Of a stretch of DNA of 64,000 bases, positions 1 to 8,497 are shown piece after piece. The position numbers and the translations under genes are program-made. Source of the stretch: Sympetrum striolatum. Its lineage: Eukaryota > Arthropoda > Insecta > Odonata > Libellulidae. The DNA lies in assembly GCA_947579665.1 (NCBI GenBank), contig OX388351.1, positions 62,380,939 through 62,444,938 of the forward strand. Reading direction: 5' to 3'. The stretch's first letter is position 1, and every line of letters begins with the position of its first letter. A model generated the notes under the pieces. It made no database searches. It saw nothing but the letters and a program-made list of their open reading frames with translations, and was not told the DNA's origin.

Positions 1-568
1 GTCCAGTAGAACTTGTAGTCACGACGGTGCCAGTTCCGACGATACTACTTTGCTGTTTCTTTCTTTTGCGCGTAATAATTTGGTAGCCGTCATCGTCATT
101 CAATGTTTTGGATGGGTTATGAGCTGCGGGAAACGAATAGTCAACACGTTTTTCCGGTCCATTTAATGCCTGAATAGTGACGGTTGAGGTTGATTGGTTC
201 GATTTGGAAGCCAAAAGGACGGGAATTGCAGGTTTAGTTTTTTCTGAAAACGGTTGTATGTTCCCGTGATTTTGTTTAGAAGCAATCTTAGGCGGTTCGA
301 TGCTGGATTTTAGAGAGCGAAGTTCGGCTTTAATAGCGTCAATGTCAGACACCATATTGGTTAGGAGACGGCTTCTATCCGTTCTACAGAAAAGACACTT
401 CCAAAATATAAAAGGCGATTCGAGGAGGGTTTTTAGGTAAAACTCATTTAAACCGGTACATTTAGGATGAAAAATACGATGGCAGAAACCGCAATTGATA
501 GATTTATCTTGCGGTAAAACATCATTATCGCAAGCGAGGCATGAAGGCTGAACTGTTTCGGACGCCAT
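1..568 (-). CDS. PHD-finger ORF1-like protein, partial
   Basis: This frame starts with an ATG at 568 and stays open for 189 codons to the window edge, so its C-terminus is missing. Residues about 10-62 have the Cys4-His-Cys3 spacing of a PHD finger: CLAC, CGFC, HPKC, then WKCLFC. A Ser/Thr/Lys-rich tail follows. PHD fingers of this sort are common in ORF1 proteins of arthropod non-LTR retrotransposons, where they precede the endonuclease/reverse transcriptase ORF. That assignment is inference, because ORF2 would lie outside the window. A host PHD protein is the alternative. No stop or frameshift is visible. Confidence 0.65.
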   Translation of the reverse strand, partial: MASETVQPSCLACDNDVLPQDKSINCGFCHRIFHPKCTGLNEFYLKTLLESPFIFWKCLFCRTDRSRLLTNMVSDIDAIKAELRSLKSSIEPPKIASKQNHGNIQPFSEKTKPAIPVLLASKSNQSTSTVTIQALNGPEKRVDYSFPAAHNPSKTLNDDDGYQIITRKRKKQQSSIVGTGTVVTTSSTG

Positions 569-1028
569 CTATTGAACTTGTAGTCACGGTAGTCAAAGTG
601 ATGGATATCTTAACTAGTGGATTTTGAGCTGTTCAATTTGTAATGTGATGGTTAACTGAAATGCATCATATATATACTTCAGTTTTATAAAAATTAGTTT
701 GTTACGGTATATTGTCAGAAATTGATTTTTATATTCATATTAATCTGGTATGTTTCTGTTAAGATTATATTTATATATTAATAATATGTACAGAAGTGCA
801 ACGATGCATTTTTTAATCAATAATCCCTATTTTTTAACTTCCTAAATTAAGCCTATTGGTCACATTTATTCCCCTTTAATTCAACTTCCAATTATTACGA
901 TTTATTTGTTTAAAATACTTTTATTTTAATAGTTTTTGCAGTGTATAATTAATATGTTCTATCCTCACTTGGTGGAATTCAGTATAAACCATCGTAATCA
1001 ATCACTTAATAACTTCCACAATTTTATT
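569..1028. other. AT-rich spacer without recognisable gene
   Basis: No coding frame or named repeat was found. The first 30 bases upstream of the PHD-finger ATG contain a 14-bp sequence (575-588) that also occurs inside the coding region at 8-21. Confidence 0.5.
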
Positions 1029-1317
1029 TCAAACGACCGGTTTCGTCAACAAGTTGACATCTTCAGGTACATATTTAGAAATTTCCCGACATATATATGA
1101 GAGAGGAAAGGAGTAGGGAGGGGTTAGGAAACAAATATTCATTTGTAAGCATTTCCTTCTTTCTGCTGGTTATCTCGATGATTTCGAGAGCGTCGAGGCA
1201 GCGTCCTTTCGTCTCTCGATGGAGTTGAGGCTGAAAGCTGCTATGGCACTGGTTGTTGAGATGTTCTGCGAAGGCCGAGCCTGGACCCCCGGTGCGTAGG
1301 CAACAGTTTGCAGTGCC
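1029..1317 (-). pseudogene. Penelope-like element, C-terminal tail
   Basis: Reading down from 1317 there is an open stretch of about 95 codons. It has the hallmarks of the region after the GIY-YIG endonuclease of Penelope-like retroelements: CLRTGGPGSAFAEHL, then LHRETKG, LDALEIIEI and a PxLLL end. A stop lies immediately upstream, so the reverse transcriptase and most of the endonuclease are gone. The frame runs on through the hammerhead-like segment and stops at 1029-1031. The family match rests on motif pattern only. Confidence 0.65.
1034..1066 (-). ncRNA. hammerhead-ribozyme-like motif of a Penelope end
   Basis: On the minus strand this reads CTGAAGA, one T, a perfect six-pair hairpin (GTCAAC, TT loop, GTTGAC), then GAAA and ACCGGTCG. 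CUGANGA, stem II and GAAA form the conserved hammerhead core. Penelope-like elements are known to carry hammerheads in their terminal repeats. The extra T between the box and the stem, and a very short stem III, leave self-cleavage uncertain. Related but weaker copies lie at 36465-36495 and 45700-45740. Confidence 0.5.
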
Positions 1318-2463
1318 TTATTATTTGGACAACACGAACAGAACAGTAAGGTATTAAGGAAAAGAGGAAGTAATATTTATTCAGTAAAGATCTCGATGTT
1401 TAAGACTTCCACCATTAACCCTTTAGGTGCGTTAAGGATAAATTTTTTGATTCCACTACAGATGTCAAATATCCATGAAAAAATGACTCTTAAATGAGAT
1501 AAAATTTTTATTTTTACCTCTTCATATGATAGCTATGTACCTATTTTCAATTATTTTGGCTAATGATATGCTTTTGTTTAAGATTATTTTGCATATTTTC
1601 CTTTTGGGTATGCAACCATGCATCACAGGTATTACAAATAGGAATTTTTCGTTTATTACTTCGCACATCATTAAATCTTTGCTTATAGACTATTAAGAGT
1701 TATGTTTGTATGATCTATAACCTCTTTTATTTTGGCTATCCCTTAGTGGTTGTTTATAATTCAATTTTCATTGATATTTTACTGCTTATCGTATGCTTAT
1801 GCAACCCATTCGTCAATATCTACAACAATGTATTTGCGGTTTAGGAAAGACTGATGAAGGGAAATGAGTCACCACATGGGCAGTTGAGAGTGATGAAGTA
1901 TGCAAAGCAACTTTGCTCCAACCCTAATCCATTACAGCTGCGTTTCTGATAAATTTATGTCTTATATTTTACACTTATCACCACTGTAAAAAATCCACAA
2001 TTGATGCTTTCAAATTACTTGATTGCTAGAATTGCTTGATTTATAAGAAAATAATTCAGCCTATTCAAGGTAATCAATAATGCTGTAGATAGAATACAAT
2101 TTATATCATCTGATGTGCATTTCATCGATTTCACTTATATCAAGGCGGAAACCCAGTCATGTTGTCATTACCCTCCAATTATCAGTCACTCGTAAAGTCC
2201 TTGCATAGACGAATTTTACTTAATTTTCTTATTTGAAATGTATAAACAGCTAGGTTCTTAAGAAAACTTAAAATACCAGTAAACATTTTGATGAAGTGAT
2301 TTATTTTTAGGATATGATTTAGGATATATATTACAGAATCCTATTATTTATGTACGTAGAAATCTTTTATACAGAGAAAGCAAGAATGAAGTGGAGAGAA
2401 ATTATGTTTCACAATAAAGAAATGATTTGCAAGCGCAAACATGTTTGTACTTTTCAATCATGT
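1318..2463. other. AT-rich non-coding stretch; possible piggyBac end at 1415
   Basis: No gene was seen. At 1415-1418 a TTAA is followed by CCCTTTAGGTGC. This resembles the piggyBac-type terminal repeats elsewhere in the window (TTAA then CCCTTTCGCTGC at 49082). It could be the 3' end of the piggyBac whose coding part lies at 5106-6783, but no matching opposite end was found. Confidence 0.3.
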
Positions 2464-2629
2464 TGTGCCGTGGGTCTTAATCTTCGGCCCGTCAATAGCG
2501 CACTGCTCTCCCCCTTTCACCGTCCTCCGGTATTTATTGTTCATGCGGGAGGGGAAGCGAAGGATAACGACCCGTCGGCGGCACTCCGGGTCGGTCAAAC
2601 GGGCCCACGGTGCGAGCGAACACGGCACA
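2464..2629 (-). repeat. LTR copy 1 (3' LTR of the Gypsy fragment)
   Basis: On the minus strand this LTR starts with TG and ends with CA inside 9-bp terminal inverted repeats (TGTGCCGTG/CACGGCACA). It is preceded by the purine tract AGGGGGGCAGGA, a good polypurine tract, and follows the integrase frame on the same strand. Its sequence is GC-rich compared with the surroundings. Confidence 0.75.
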
Positions 2630-2753
2630 TCCTGCCCCCCTACCTCGTTCGCGTGGAACAAGGACCTTCCCCCACATACACCAAAACAAAAACAACACAC
2701 CAAAACCAAAACAATTCAAACAAAATAAACAAACTCGTTGTCGAAGAAGGAGT

Positions 2754-3399
2754 TCACAATTCCTCGGCGTCTCCTGTCCCCTGACCGGGCGCGTGGCTCC
2801 TATCCCGATCTCGGAAGGCTTTCAGCTGCGACACGTGGCATTTTCGCAGGACGGCTCCGGTCGACGGGTGGCTAAGTTCCGCGGTCACGGGTCCGAGGAA
2901 TCTACGGATTACGCAGGGCGATGACCATTTCGGCGATAACTTGGCACATACTTGGTCGGGGCTCGAGCTTACGGGATGTAACCGGTACAGCACCCTCTGG
3001 CCTTCTCGATAACGATGTGGATTCCTTTTTACGTTGTATCGCGCCTCCGACCTCTTGCATGCTCGTTGTAGGTTTTTTACTGCTTGAAGCCATTTTTCTC
3101 CCGTGGTAGGAGTTGGATCCGCTCCCTCGAAGTCCCGGTCGAGACCCCACTGCATCTCCAGGGGGTGGTTTAGTTCTCTCCCAAAGAATAGGCTGGCTGG
3201 CGAACATCCGATGCTCTCGTGGATGGCGGAATTGAACGCTATCATAAGAGCGTGCACTTGCTCGTCCCAGCGGTCTTGATTTTCGCTGTAATAGATGCTC
3301 AGGGCGAATTTGAGGTTTCTGTTGACTCTCTCTACTTGGTTAGCCTGCGGATAGTATGGTTGGCCTTAACTGCAAACTCGTACGTGCTCGGACCTCCAT
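2754..3399 (-). pseudogene. Ty3/Gypsy integrase, C-terminal half
   Basis: The frame open from 3257 to 2754, extended upstream past the first Met, reads YYPQANQVERVNRNLK, the catalytic-E block of retroviral-type integrases. A GPY/F-like module (FLGPVTAELSHP) and a short tail follow. The N-terminal zinc-binding part, both catalytic aspartates, reverse transcriptase and gag are absent. A 1-nt shift near 3385 disturbs the frame. The sequence gives way to the coat-protein gene between about 3400 and 3430. Insertion of LTR-element cDNA is the integrase's normal job; this copy is inert. Confidence 0.8.
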
Positions 3400-3429
3400 G
3401 GGCCTTACTGCACTTTCGTATCACAAGGA

Positions 3430-4788
3430 TCAAGTTGACTTAATTAATTTGGAGAGTGTGGAAACTCTCAAATCCTGAGGATTCATGTCAACCGCCTTGA
3501 ATACCCGATCCGTAAACCGGCTGGGAAGGTTACGCCGAGAGTTCCTTCCTTCGACAAAATCCGAGGGAATCTTGTCTTTCTCCCAGTCAACGCATGACCA
3601 GGAAAGGATCTCAGATGGCTCTTTGCCTTCCTTTATATTCTCTTTCCACTGGCTTAGTCCAAAGATGAGACTAATACCGAGATGCATCTTAGATTCAGAG
3701 GATGCACTCTGTGGAGAGACTGTGGTTAGAGTCGCTCGCTTTACGTCAGTGAGCTCATCGACTATTGGTCGAGCTTGTATGACTTGGGCGATAGACCCTG
3801 TGACTGGCATGGCAAATATATCAACCTCAGAAATTTTAAAGCGGGTTACGCGTGCTAAGAGGTTAGATATTGTTTTAATGGCATTGTAGTTGATGCCTGA
3901 ATTACCTATGCTTGTCGGGACTTCGTCAACACCAAAACCCATGTTGTTGAGTAGGGAAATAGCTTCCTGTCTGATGGAAAGGAGTGAGCTATAACCTTGT
4001 AGGTTCTGGTTAACCGTACCGCCTGGTGGTGTTAGGACTGAGAGGTATGTGTCTTTCTTAGCGTCTTTCGCTCTATGAAAACACGCCTCAAACGTGGGTC
4101 CAACCAATGGTAACTCCTCATATAGGTTGTGGTTTTCCGAGGATACGATTCCTCTACAACCTGGGATCTCACTGGTCTTTGTGGTAGGCAGTTCCGGGAA
4201 AGAAGGGGCGATGATTTCCCCATTCTTCGTCTTAGTACGTCCGTAGGCTTTTAGGCCAATATGGAGAGGTTCTAAAACTGTCAAAGTCTGGTTCGAGAAG
4301 GTACGCATTACATCAACTTCCGTCCGGGTAAGTTGATCGCCTAACTGAGCGCGAACGCTCACGGCTCTGAGCCAGAAAAGACAAGAGCAATAATACCGGT
4401 ATGCCTCACGGGGCATCTCCTTCGATACTTGTAGTGCTTTGTCATTCCTAAGCTCCACGTACGTTGCGTCGGCTACAGCCGTCCATCCAGTCGCGGAGGG
4501 ATTAAAACGCAATTCTCGTTTTTCACAAGAGAAACCGGAGTCTGGCTCGAAAGCCGATTCCGCAATGAGAGACTCGTCTGTTGTCTTGATTAAGTGTTGA
4601 CGTGCTCTGTTCTCTTGCTTCATGCTTGGGGGGGCTAATTCCATATCTGCAACGTTAGGGGGTGGTTTGATTGGCATGGTACTTTGGACTGGGGGTTTTG
4701 GACCTTGTCCTTTACCCTTTGGCCTTTTCCCTTGACCCTGTTTGGGTTGCTTCTTCACCTCCTTCTCACTGTCAGGCCGGTTGGCCAT
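3430..4788 (-). CDS. Partiti-like virus coat protein, intact endogenous copy
   Basis: An uninterrupted 452-codon frame begins at an ATG in good context (gacATGG). Residues 1-45 are rich in Lys, Gln, Pro and Gly, like a disordered nucleic-acid-binding arm. The central region has IPGCRGIV (about 208-215) followed by HNLYEELP (220-227), the pattern I associate with coat proteins of partitiviruses and insect partiti-like viruses, which are bipartite dsRNA viruses. No transmembrane or signal segment is visible. The length suits such coat proteins. A polymerase fragment of the same virus type at 37262-38311 supports the call. It may be a young insertion or a copy kept by selection. Intactness is directly seen; family and function are inferred. 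Confidence 0.7.
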   Translation of the reverse strand: MANRPDSEKEVKKQPKQGQGKRPKGKGQGPKPPVQSTMPIKPPPNVADMELAPPSMKQENRARQHLIKTTDESLIAESAFEPDSGFSCEKRELRFNPSATGWTAVADATYVELRNDKALQVSKEMPREAYRYYCSCLFWLRAVSVRAQLGDQLTRTEVDVMRTFSNQTLTVLEPLHIGLKAYGRTKTKNGEIIAPSFPELPTTKTSEIPGCRGIVSSENHNLYEELPLVGPTFEACFHRAKDAKKDTYLSVLTPPGGTVNQNLQGYSSLLSIRQEAISLLNNMGFGVDEVPTSIGNSGINYNAIKTISNLLARVTRFKISEVDIFAMPVTGSIAQVIQARPIVDELTDVKRATLTTVSPQSASSESKMHLGISLIFGLSQWKENIKEGKEPSEILSWSCVDWEKDKIPSDFVEGRNSRRNLPSRFTDRVFKAVDMNPQDLRVSTLSKLIKST

Positions 4789-4939
4789 GTCAGTTCACGA
4801 AAATAGGAGTGAGTGAAATGGAAATTTGGGATTGATAGTCTAACCACGGCCTGTGGTTGCCTATCTTCTCTCTGCTTACGCAGATATTACTCTAAAAGAT
4901 AACGGGTTCCGAATCCGTTGTACTCTTAAAGAGAGAAGA
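4789..4939 (-). other. Leader of the coat-protein gene, probable viral 5' UTR
   Basis: This 151-base stretch lies between the inner end of the second LTR and the coat-protein ATG. It matches neither LTR nor integrase. It has short self-complementary pieces, including AACGGATTCGGAACCCGTT. Next to the LTR it shows AAAGAGAGAAGA on the plus strand, which would read as a purine tract for an LTR pointing rightward. I take it as viral 5' untranslated sequence. Confidence 0.45.
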
Positions 4940-5105
4940 TGTGCCGTGTTCGCTCGCACCGTGGGCCCGTTTGACCGACCCGGAGTGCCGCCGACGGGTC
5001 GTTATCCTTCGCTTCCCCTCCCGCATGAACAATGAATACCGGAGGACGGTGAAAGGGGGAGAGCAGTGCGCTATTGACGGGCCGAAGATTAAGACCCACG
5101 GCACA
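4940..5105 (+). repeat. LTR copy 2, inverted relative to copy 1
   Basis: This copy is 166 bp and nearly identical to the reverse complement of 2464-2629 over the whole length. It is preceded on the plus strand by AAAGAGAGAAGA and followed by GTGTGATATT, with no tRNA-primer-binding site. Both outer ends of the composite are therefore U5-type LTR ends. Confidence 0.75.
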
Positions 5106-6783
5106 GTGTGATATTAAAAAAAAATGGTATAACACACAATGGAGGTTTCTCAAGGCACTCGTTGCAATAAAAAATTGTCTGCTTTCTTTTGCAAACTCCT
5201 TTTCCTTTCTTCTTGCACTGACCTGGACGAATACTACAGACTACACAGTCTGGCTTATGTTTCTTTTCCTCATATTGTGAAGGGAAATGTCTTTCTTTTA
5301 GACTTATATTTAGTGTTGTGGGAGACTTTGTAACTAATCGGGACCTTACATTTCTCTCAAAACCCTGCAAAAGACCATCTATCACTGACTGTCTTAATTT
5401 ACATTGGTCGAAATTCGTTTGGGGATTTTGAATCTTGAAGCATACATAGGAATTTACCAATGCAACTTCAATCAAAAAATGCCAAATACAATGGTACCAT
5501 TTTTTATTCCTCCTACTAAAAGGATAAGTTTAACACAACTGGTCGAAGGTATCGACCCCACCCATGTACTTACTTTAATCGATTACCTACTAAATTTGGC
5601 TTCATTATGCTTGTCATTCCTTTCTTAGTCCTTGATTCAACTTTGGTAACACCTACATTTCCTACGGTAGATAGCATATTCACCTTAGCAGTATCTTGCC
5701 AAGTGCAAGCTAGTATTTTCCTATTTCTGATCTCCCACATCACAGGTAATTCTCCTCGTTTCATTTTAATAGTCCTCATTTCTGAAGACCTCTTCGATTG
5801 GAACAAACTGTTCCACAAGCTCCTGTATCTTGTAATCTGAGAGAATCATATAATTGTACACTGGAATTGTACAATATGACCCTTTTCTTCAAAACCATTA
5901 GTAAGATTACTTACTACCCTCGATGCTAGTCCCTCCCCCTGTATAGTTTGCATTTCTTTCCCTGTATAAACATGAAATTTGAAAAGAAAACCAGTGCGTG
6001 AGTCACATAGACACCAAACTTTTATTCCCCATTTTGTGGATGGCTTTGAAGGAAGATATTGCTTTAAAAAGAGCCTGCCCTTAAATTTCACCATAGATCT
6101 ATGGAAAGTTCCTTATTGCTGCTGCAGAATTTAGTGTACAAATCCTGCACTATGTTTAAAATGGGTTGTATTTTTTACAGACGATCAGATTTAACCTCTT
6201 CATCGTTATTATCTACAAAATGTATGAAGGAACGAATTAATTGGTACTGGTCCCTAGAAAATACAGATCCAAACCCTGGTGTTTGGAAGAGCCAAATGAT
6301 TCCTGGAAATAGGATGCAAGTGTGGGTTTTTGCACTACTCCCATACCAATTTCAAGGGCAATGAGAGCTTGAATCTCAACTGCGGAGACACCATTCCATA
6401 GCGCCAACCTCGATCTTGGTGAAAGGATCCCATCTCAGTAACCCTATATTTTGTGTATCTATTTGTTTCTCTGGCAGTGATGGCAAAAATAATCTTCGGG
6501 GAAAAAATTTAAAAAACACTAACTCGGGGATAAGGTTTCAAAGCCAGAATTCAGGAATGGAGCTCAAATCAGAAGTGGCTGCTTCTGAATTGTTCACTCT
6601 ATTCCAGATGTATGACTCTGATGCACTGCTGGACTCACCACGGGATGAAATATCTTCCCTTTTTCCTCCTTCATCAGATGATGCTGCCGACTCACCATCG
6701 TCGAACTCTGATCCATACTCAGAGTCTGATTCTTGGAGAATCATGTTTATTTCTGTTTCCTCTATCTTCCTTTTCTTGCTCAT
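5106..6783 (-). pseudogene. piggyBac transposase 1, interrupted and degraded
   Basis: From an ATG at 6783 the N-terminus is acidic and Ser-rich (MSKKRKIEETEINMILQ). The middle has FKGRLFLKQYLPS and VWCLCDSRTG, matching the strand around the first two catalytic aspartates. The residue pair expected just before FKGR is changed. The C-terminal frame (5475-5106) carries the cysteine-rich domain (CVVC, CKKK, CNEC). Several frameshifts separate these blocks. The 3' end is cut at 5105 by the LTR/virus chimera, and a short continuation may follow left of 2464. The normal role is TTAA-specific cut-and-paste transposition. Confidence 0.8.
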
Positions 6784-6942
6784 TTCTTGGGTAGAGTAAA
6801 GATCCATTATAATAACCAATCCCAATATAAAATATTCAGTACCGTCTGATAATATTTTGGTATGAGAAAAATTACTTAGCTTACCTCGTATGCTTTTCTC
6901 CGTTTCAACTGTAATAATTATGTATATCCGATTAGATATCAC

Positions 6943-7607
6943 TGCTGCAATATTCAGAAATATACCAAAATCCTGACATCAAATCGCAAACGTAAACCAC
7001 TTCTTCGAAAAACAGGAGAGAACTAACTACGGAGACTGCAACTGTGAGCAGTGTGTTAGTGGTGGAAGAGGACTACCCAGTAGGATAATGTGTGAGTAAT
7101 AAACCGCAGGGAATACAACAGATTGCAGAAAAACATGTTGCTAAACTGACATAGTATTCGGATGTCCCCAAAAACAGCAGCCGACGGATGGGCAACTAGC
7201 TTCTGCTGGCTCAAGACCGGCGGCGGCACGAGCCAATTGAGGATGTAAAAAAAACCTTTCCTCCAAGAGCATAGTACTTTGACGGCATCCATTGAATGGG
7301 TAAGGGTAATGGGTATGGGTAAATTATGTTCATAAATGTTGATAAACTTAGTGGAAATTATGAAAACAAAAATTCACCTAGATACTGCCGTCTTTTGAGC
7401 AAGTGGAAAAGGAATTCTCGTATGTATACTTCTTGTAATATAAGAGAGAATTGTCAGTCATAGTTATTTACTAGTAATAATTATTAAGTGGTAATTCAAA
7501 TGTTTTCTCTATTAACTAAACATTTGTCTTTTAACACTTCTTTCCAATACTTTATTTTTTTGATTCTCCAACATCACCTTAAGGACATCATGTGTGAATA
7601 CATATAC
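6943..7607. other. No recognisable gene
   Basis: Moderately AT-rich sequence without a supported coding frame. The minus-strand frame at 7056-7292 has no recognisable motif. Confidence 0.4.
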
Positions 7608-7611
7608 CGTA

Positions 7612-8486
7612 TATACCCACGTATAAGACGCATTTTTTCACATTCGAGAAAAAAATGTCAATTTATTTGCGTATTATACTCAATACAATCTTATTGAGGA
7701 AACATTATTACGTGCATTCTTAACAGTCCGAAAATCAAAAACATTCCTGGTCACTGTCATTGGATTCTTCAGAATCTTCTGCGGCAGATATTGTTACATT
7801 CTCTATGGTCGCTGCGTTGTTGTCATCATTGTCATCATCCTCCCACAGTAAGTCATCTTCTGTGCCGTCTAAACTGTTGCTGATGCAGCATTTCTCAAAC
7901 CCCTTTACTATAGTGGCTGCGGGAAACTCAGCCCAGGCTTCAGCAATCCACTTGCAGATGGTGATAATATCTACTTTCTTCATCCTGCCTCCTTTTGTGA
8001 ATGAGTGATCACTGTTAATCATCCAATTTGACCATTTTCGTTTCATCATTGTTTTAAAAAGTTTGTTTACAACAACATCAATTGGTTGTAAAATTGAATT
8101 GTCAACCCACCTGGAATAATCACTAGGTTTGTGTTTAAAGCTTGAAGCTTCCTCTTCATTTCTGGCTGAGTGTGGCATCTAAAAGCATTGAGGACTAACA
8201 TCGATCTCTTTTTCAGCATTCCACCAGGTTTTCTTTTCCACACTGCCTCTATCCAGTCATCGAAGATTTTGTAATCAAACTATCCTTTCCCTTGGGCTCT
8301 TATTATGATTCCAGAAAGTAACTTGCCTTTAGGTAGAGTTTTTCGCTTGAATACAACATCAGGAGGAGGTTTTGTTCTGTCTGCCATGCATGCCAACATA
8401 ACCGTGAATCTGTTTTTATCATTTCCCGTTCCTCTTGTCTGAACAGTTTTTGCTCCTTTCTCATTTACCGTAGAGTCTGATGGCAT
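7612..8486 (-). pseudogene. pogo/Tigger (DDE_1) transposase remnant with probable terminal repeat
   Basis: The block at 8486-8280 reads STVNEKGAKTVQTRGTGNDK and PPPDVVFKRK. Further on come DDWIEAVWKRKPGGMLKK, LVLNAFRCH and LQPIDVVVNK, the order seen in Tigger-like DDE domains. An acidic C-terminus ends at 7735. At 7612-7635 CCGTATATACCCACGTATAA follows a TA and looks like a pogo-type terminal inverted repeat. The N-terminal DNA-binding domain and first catalytic aspartate are missing because a piggyBac begins at 8498. Frame changes show it is dead. Confidence 0.75.
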
Positions 8487-8497
8487 GATGAATTTAA

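Larger units (their letters stand above)
2464..5105 (-). mobile_element. Chimeric element: inverted LTRs, Gypsy integrase tail, viral coat gene
   Basis: Two near-identical 166-bp sequences bound this 2,642-bp block in inverted orientation (2464-2629 and 4940-5105). Each begins TGTGCCGTG and ends CACGGCACA, as LTRs do. Between them, in minus-strand order, are a coat-protein-like gene, a Gypsy integrase tail and a purine tract directly before the 2464-2629 LTR. A normal LTR element has LTRs in direct orientation, a primer-binding site and gag-pol, none of which is present. Minus-strand flanks ACAC and ACAT could be an imperfect 4-bp target duplication. The block interrupts a piggyBac coding region. 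Confidence 0.75.

Noticed and set aside
2350..2784. Plus-strand open frame of 144 codons across the left LTR
   Set aside because: It lies over the GC-rich LTR and low-complexity AACAAAA sequence and has no protein motif. The LTR and purine tract explain the region better.
3485..3889. Plus-strand frame of 134 codons opposite the coat protein gene
   Set aside because: Antisense shadow of the 452-codon frame, with no recognisable motif.
4895..4925. tRNA T-arm-like sequence GGGTTCCGAATCC
   Set aside because: No A-box, D-arm or acceptor stem around it; more likely part of a viral UTR hairpin.
2464..5105. Large DNA transposon or Polinton with long terminal inverted repeats
   Set aside because: The inverted repeats have LTR structure (TG...CA with 9-bp ends and a polypurine tract), and neither polymerase B, protein-primed features nor a DDE transposase is inside.
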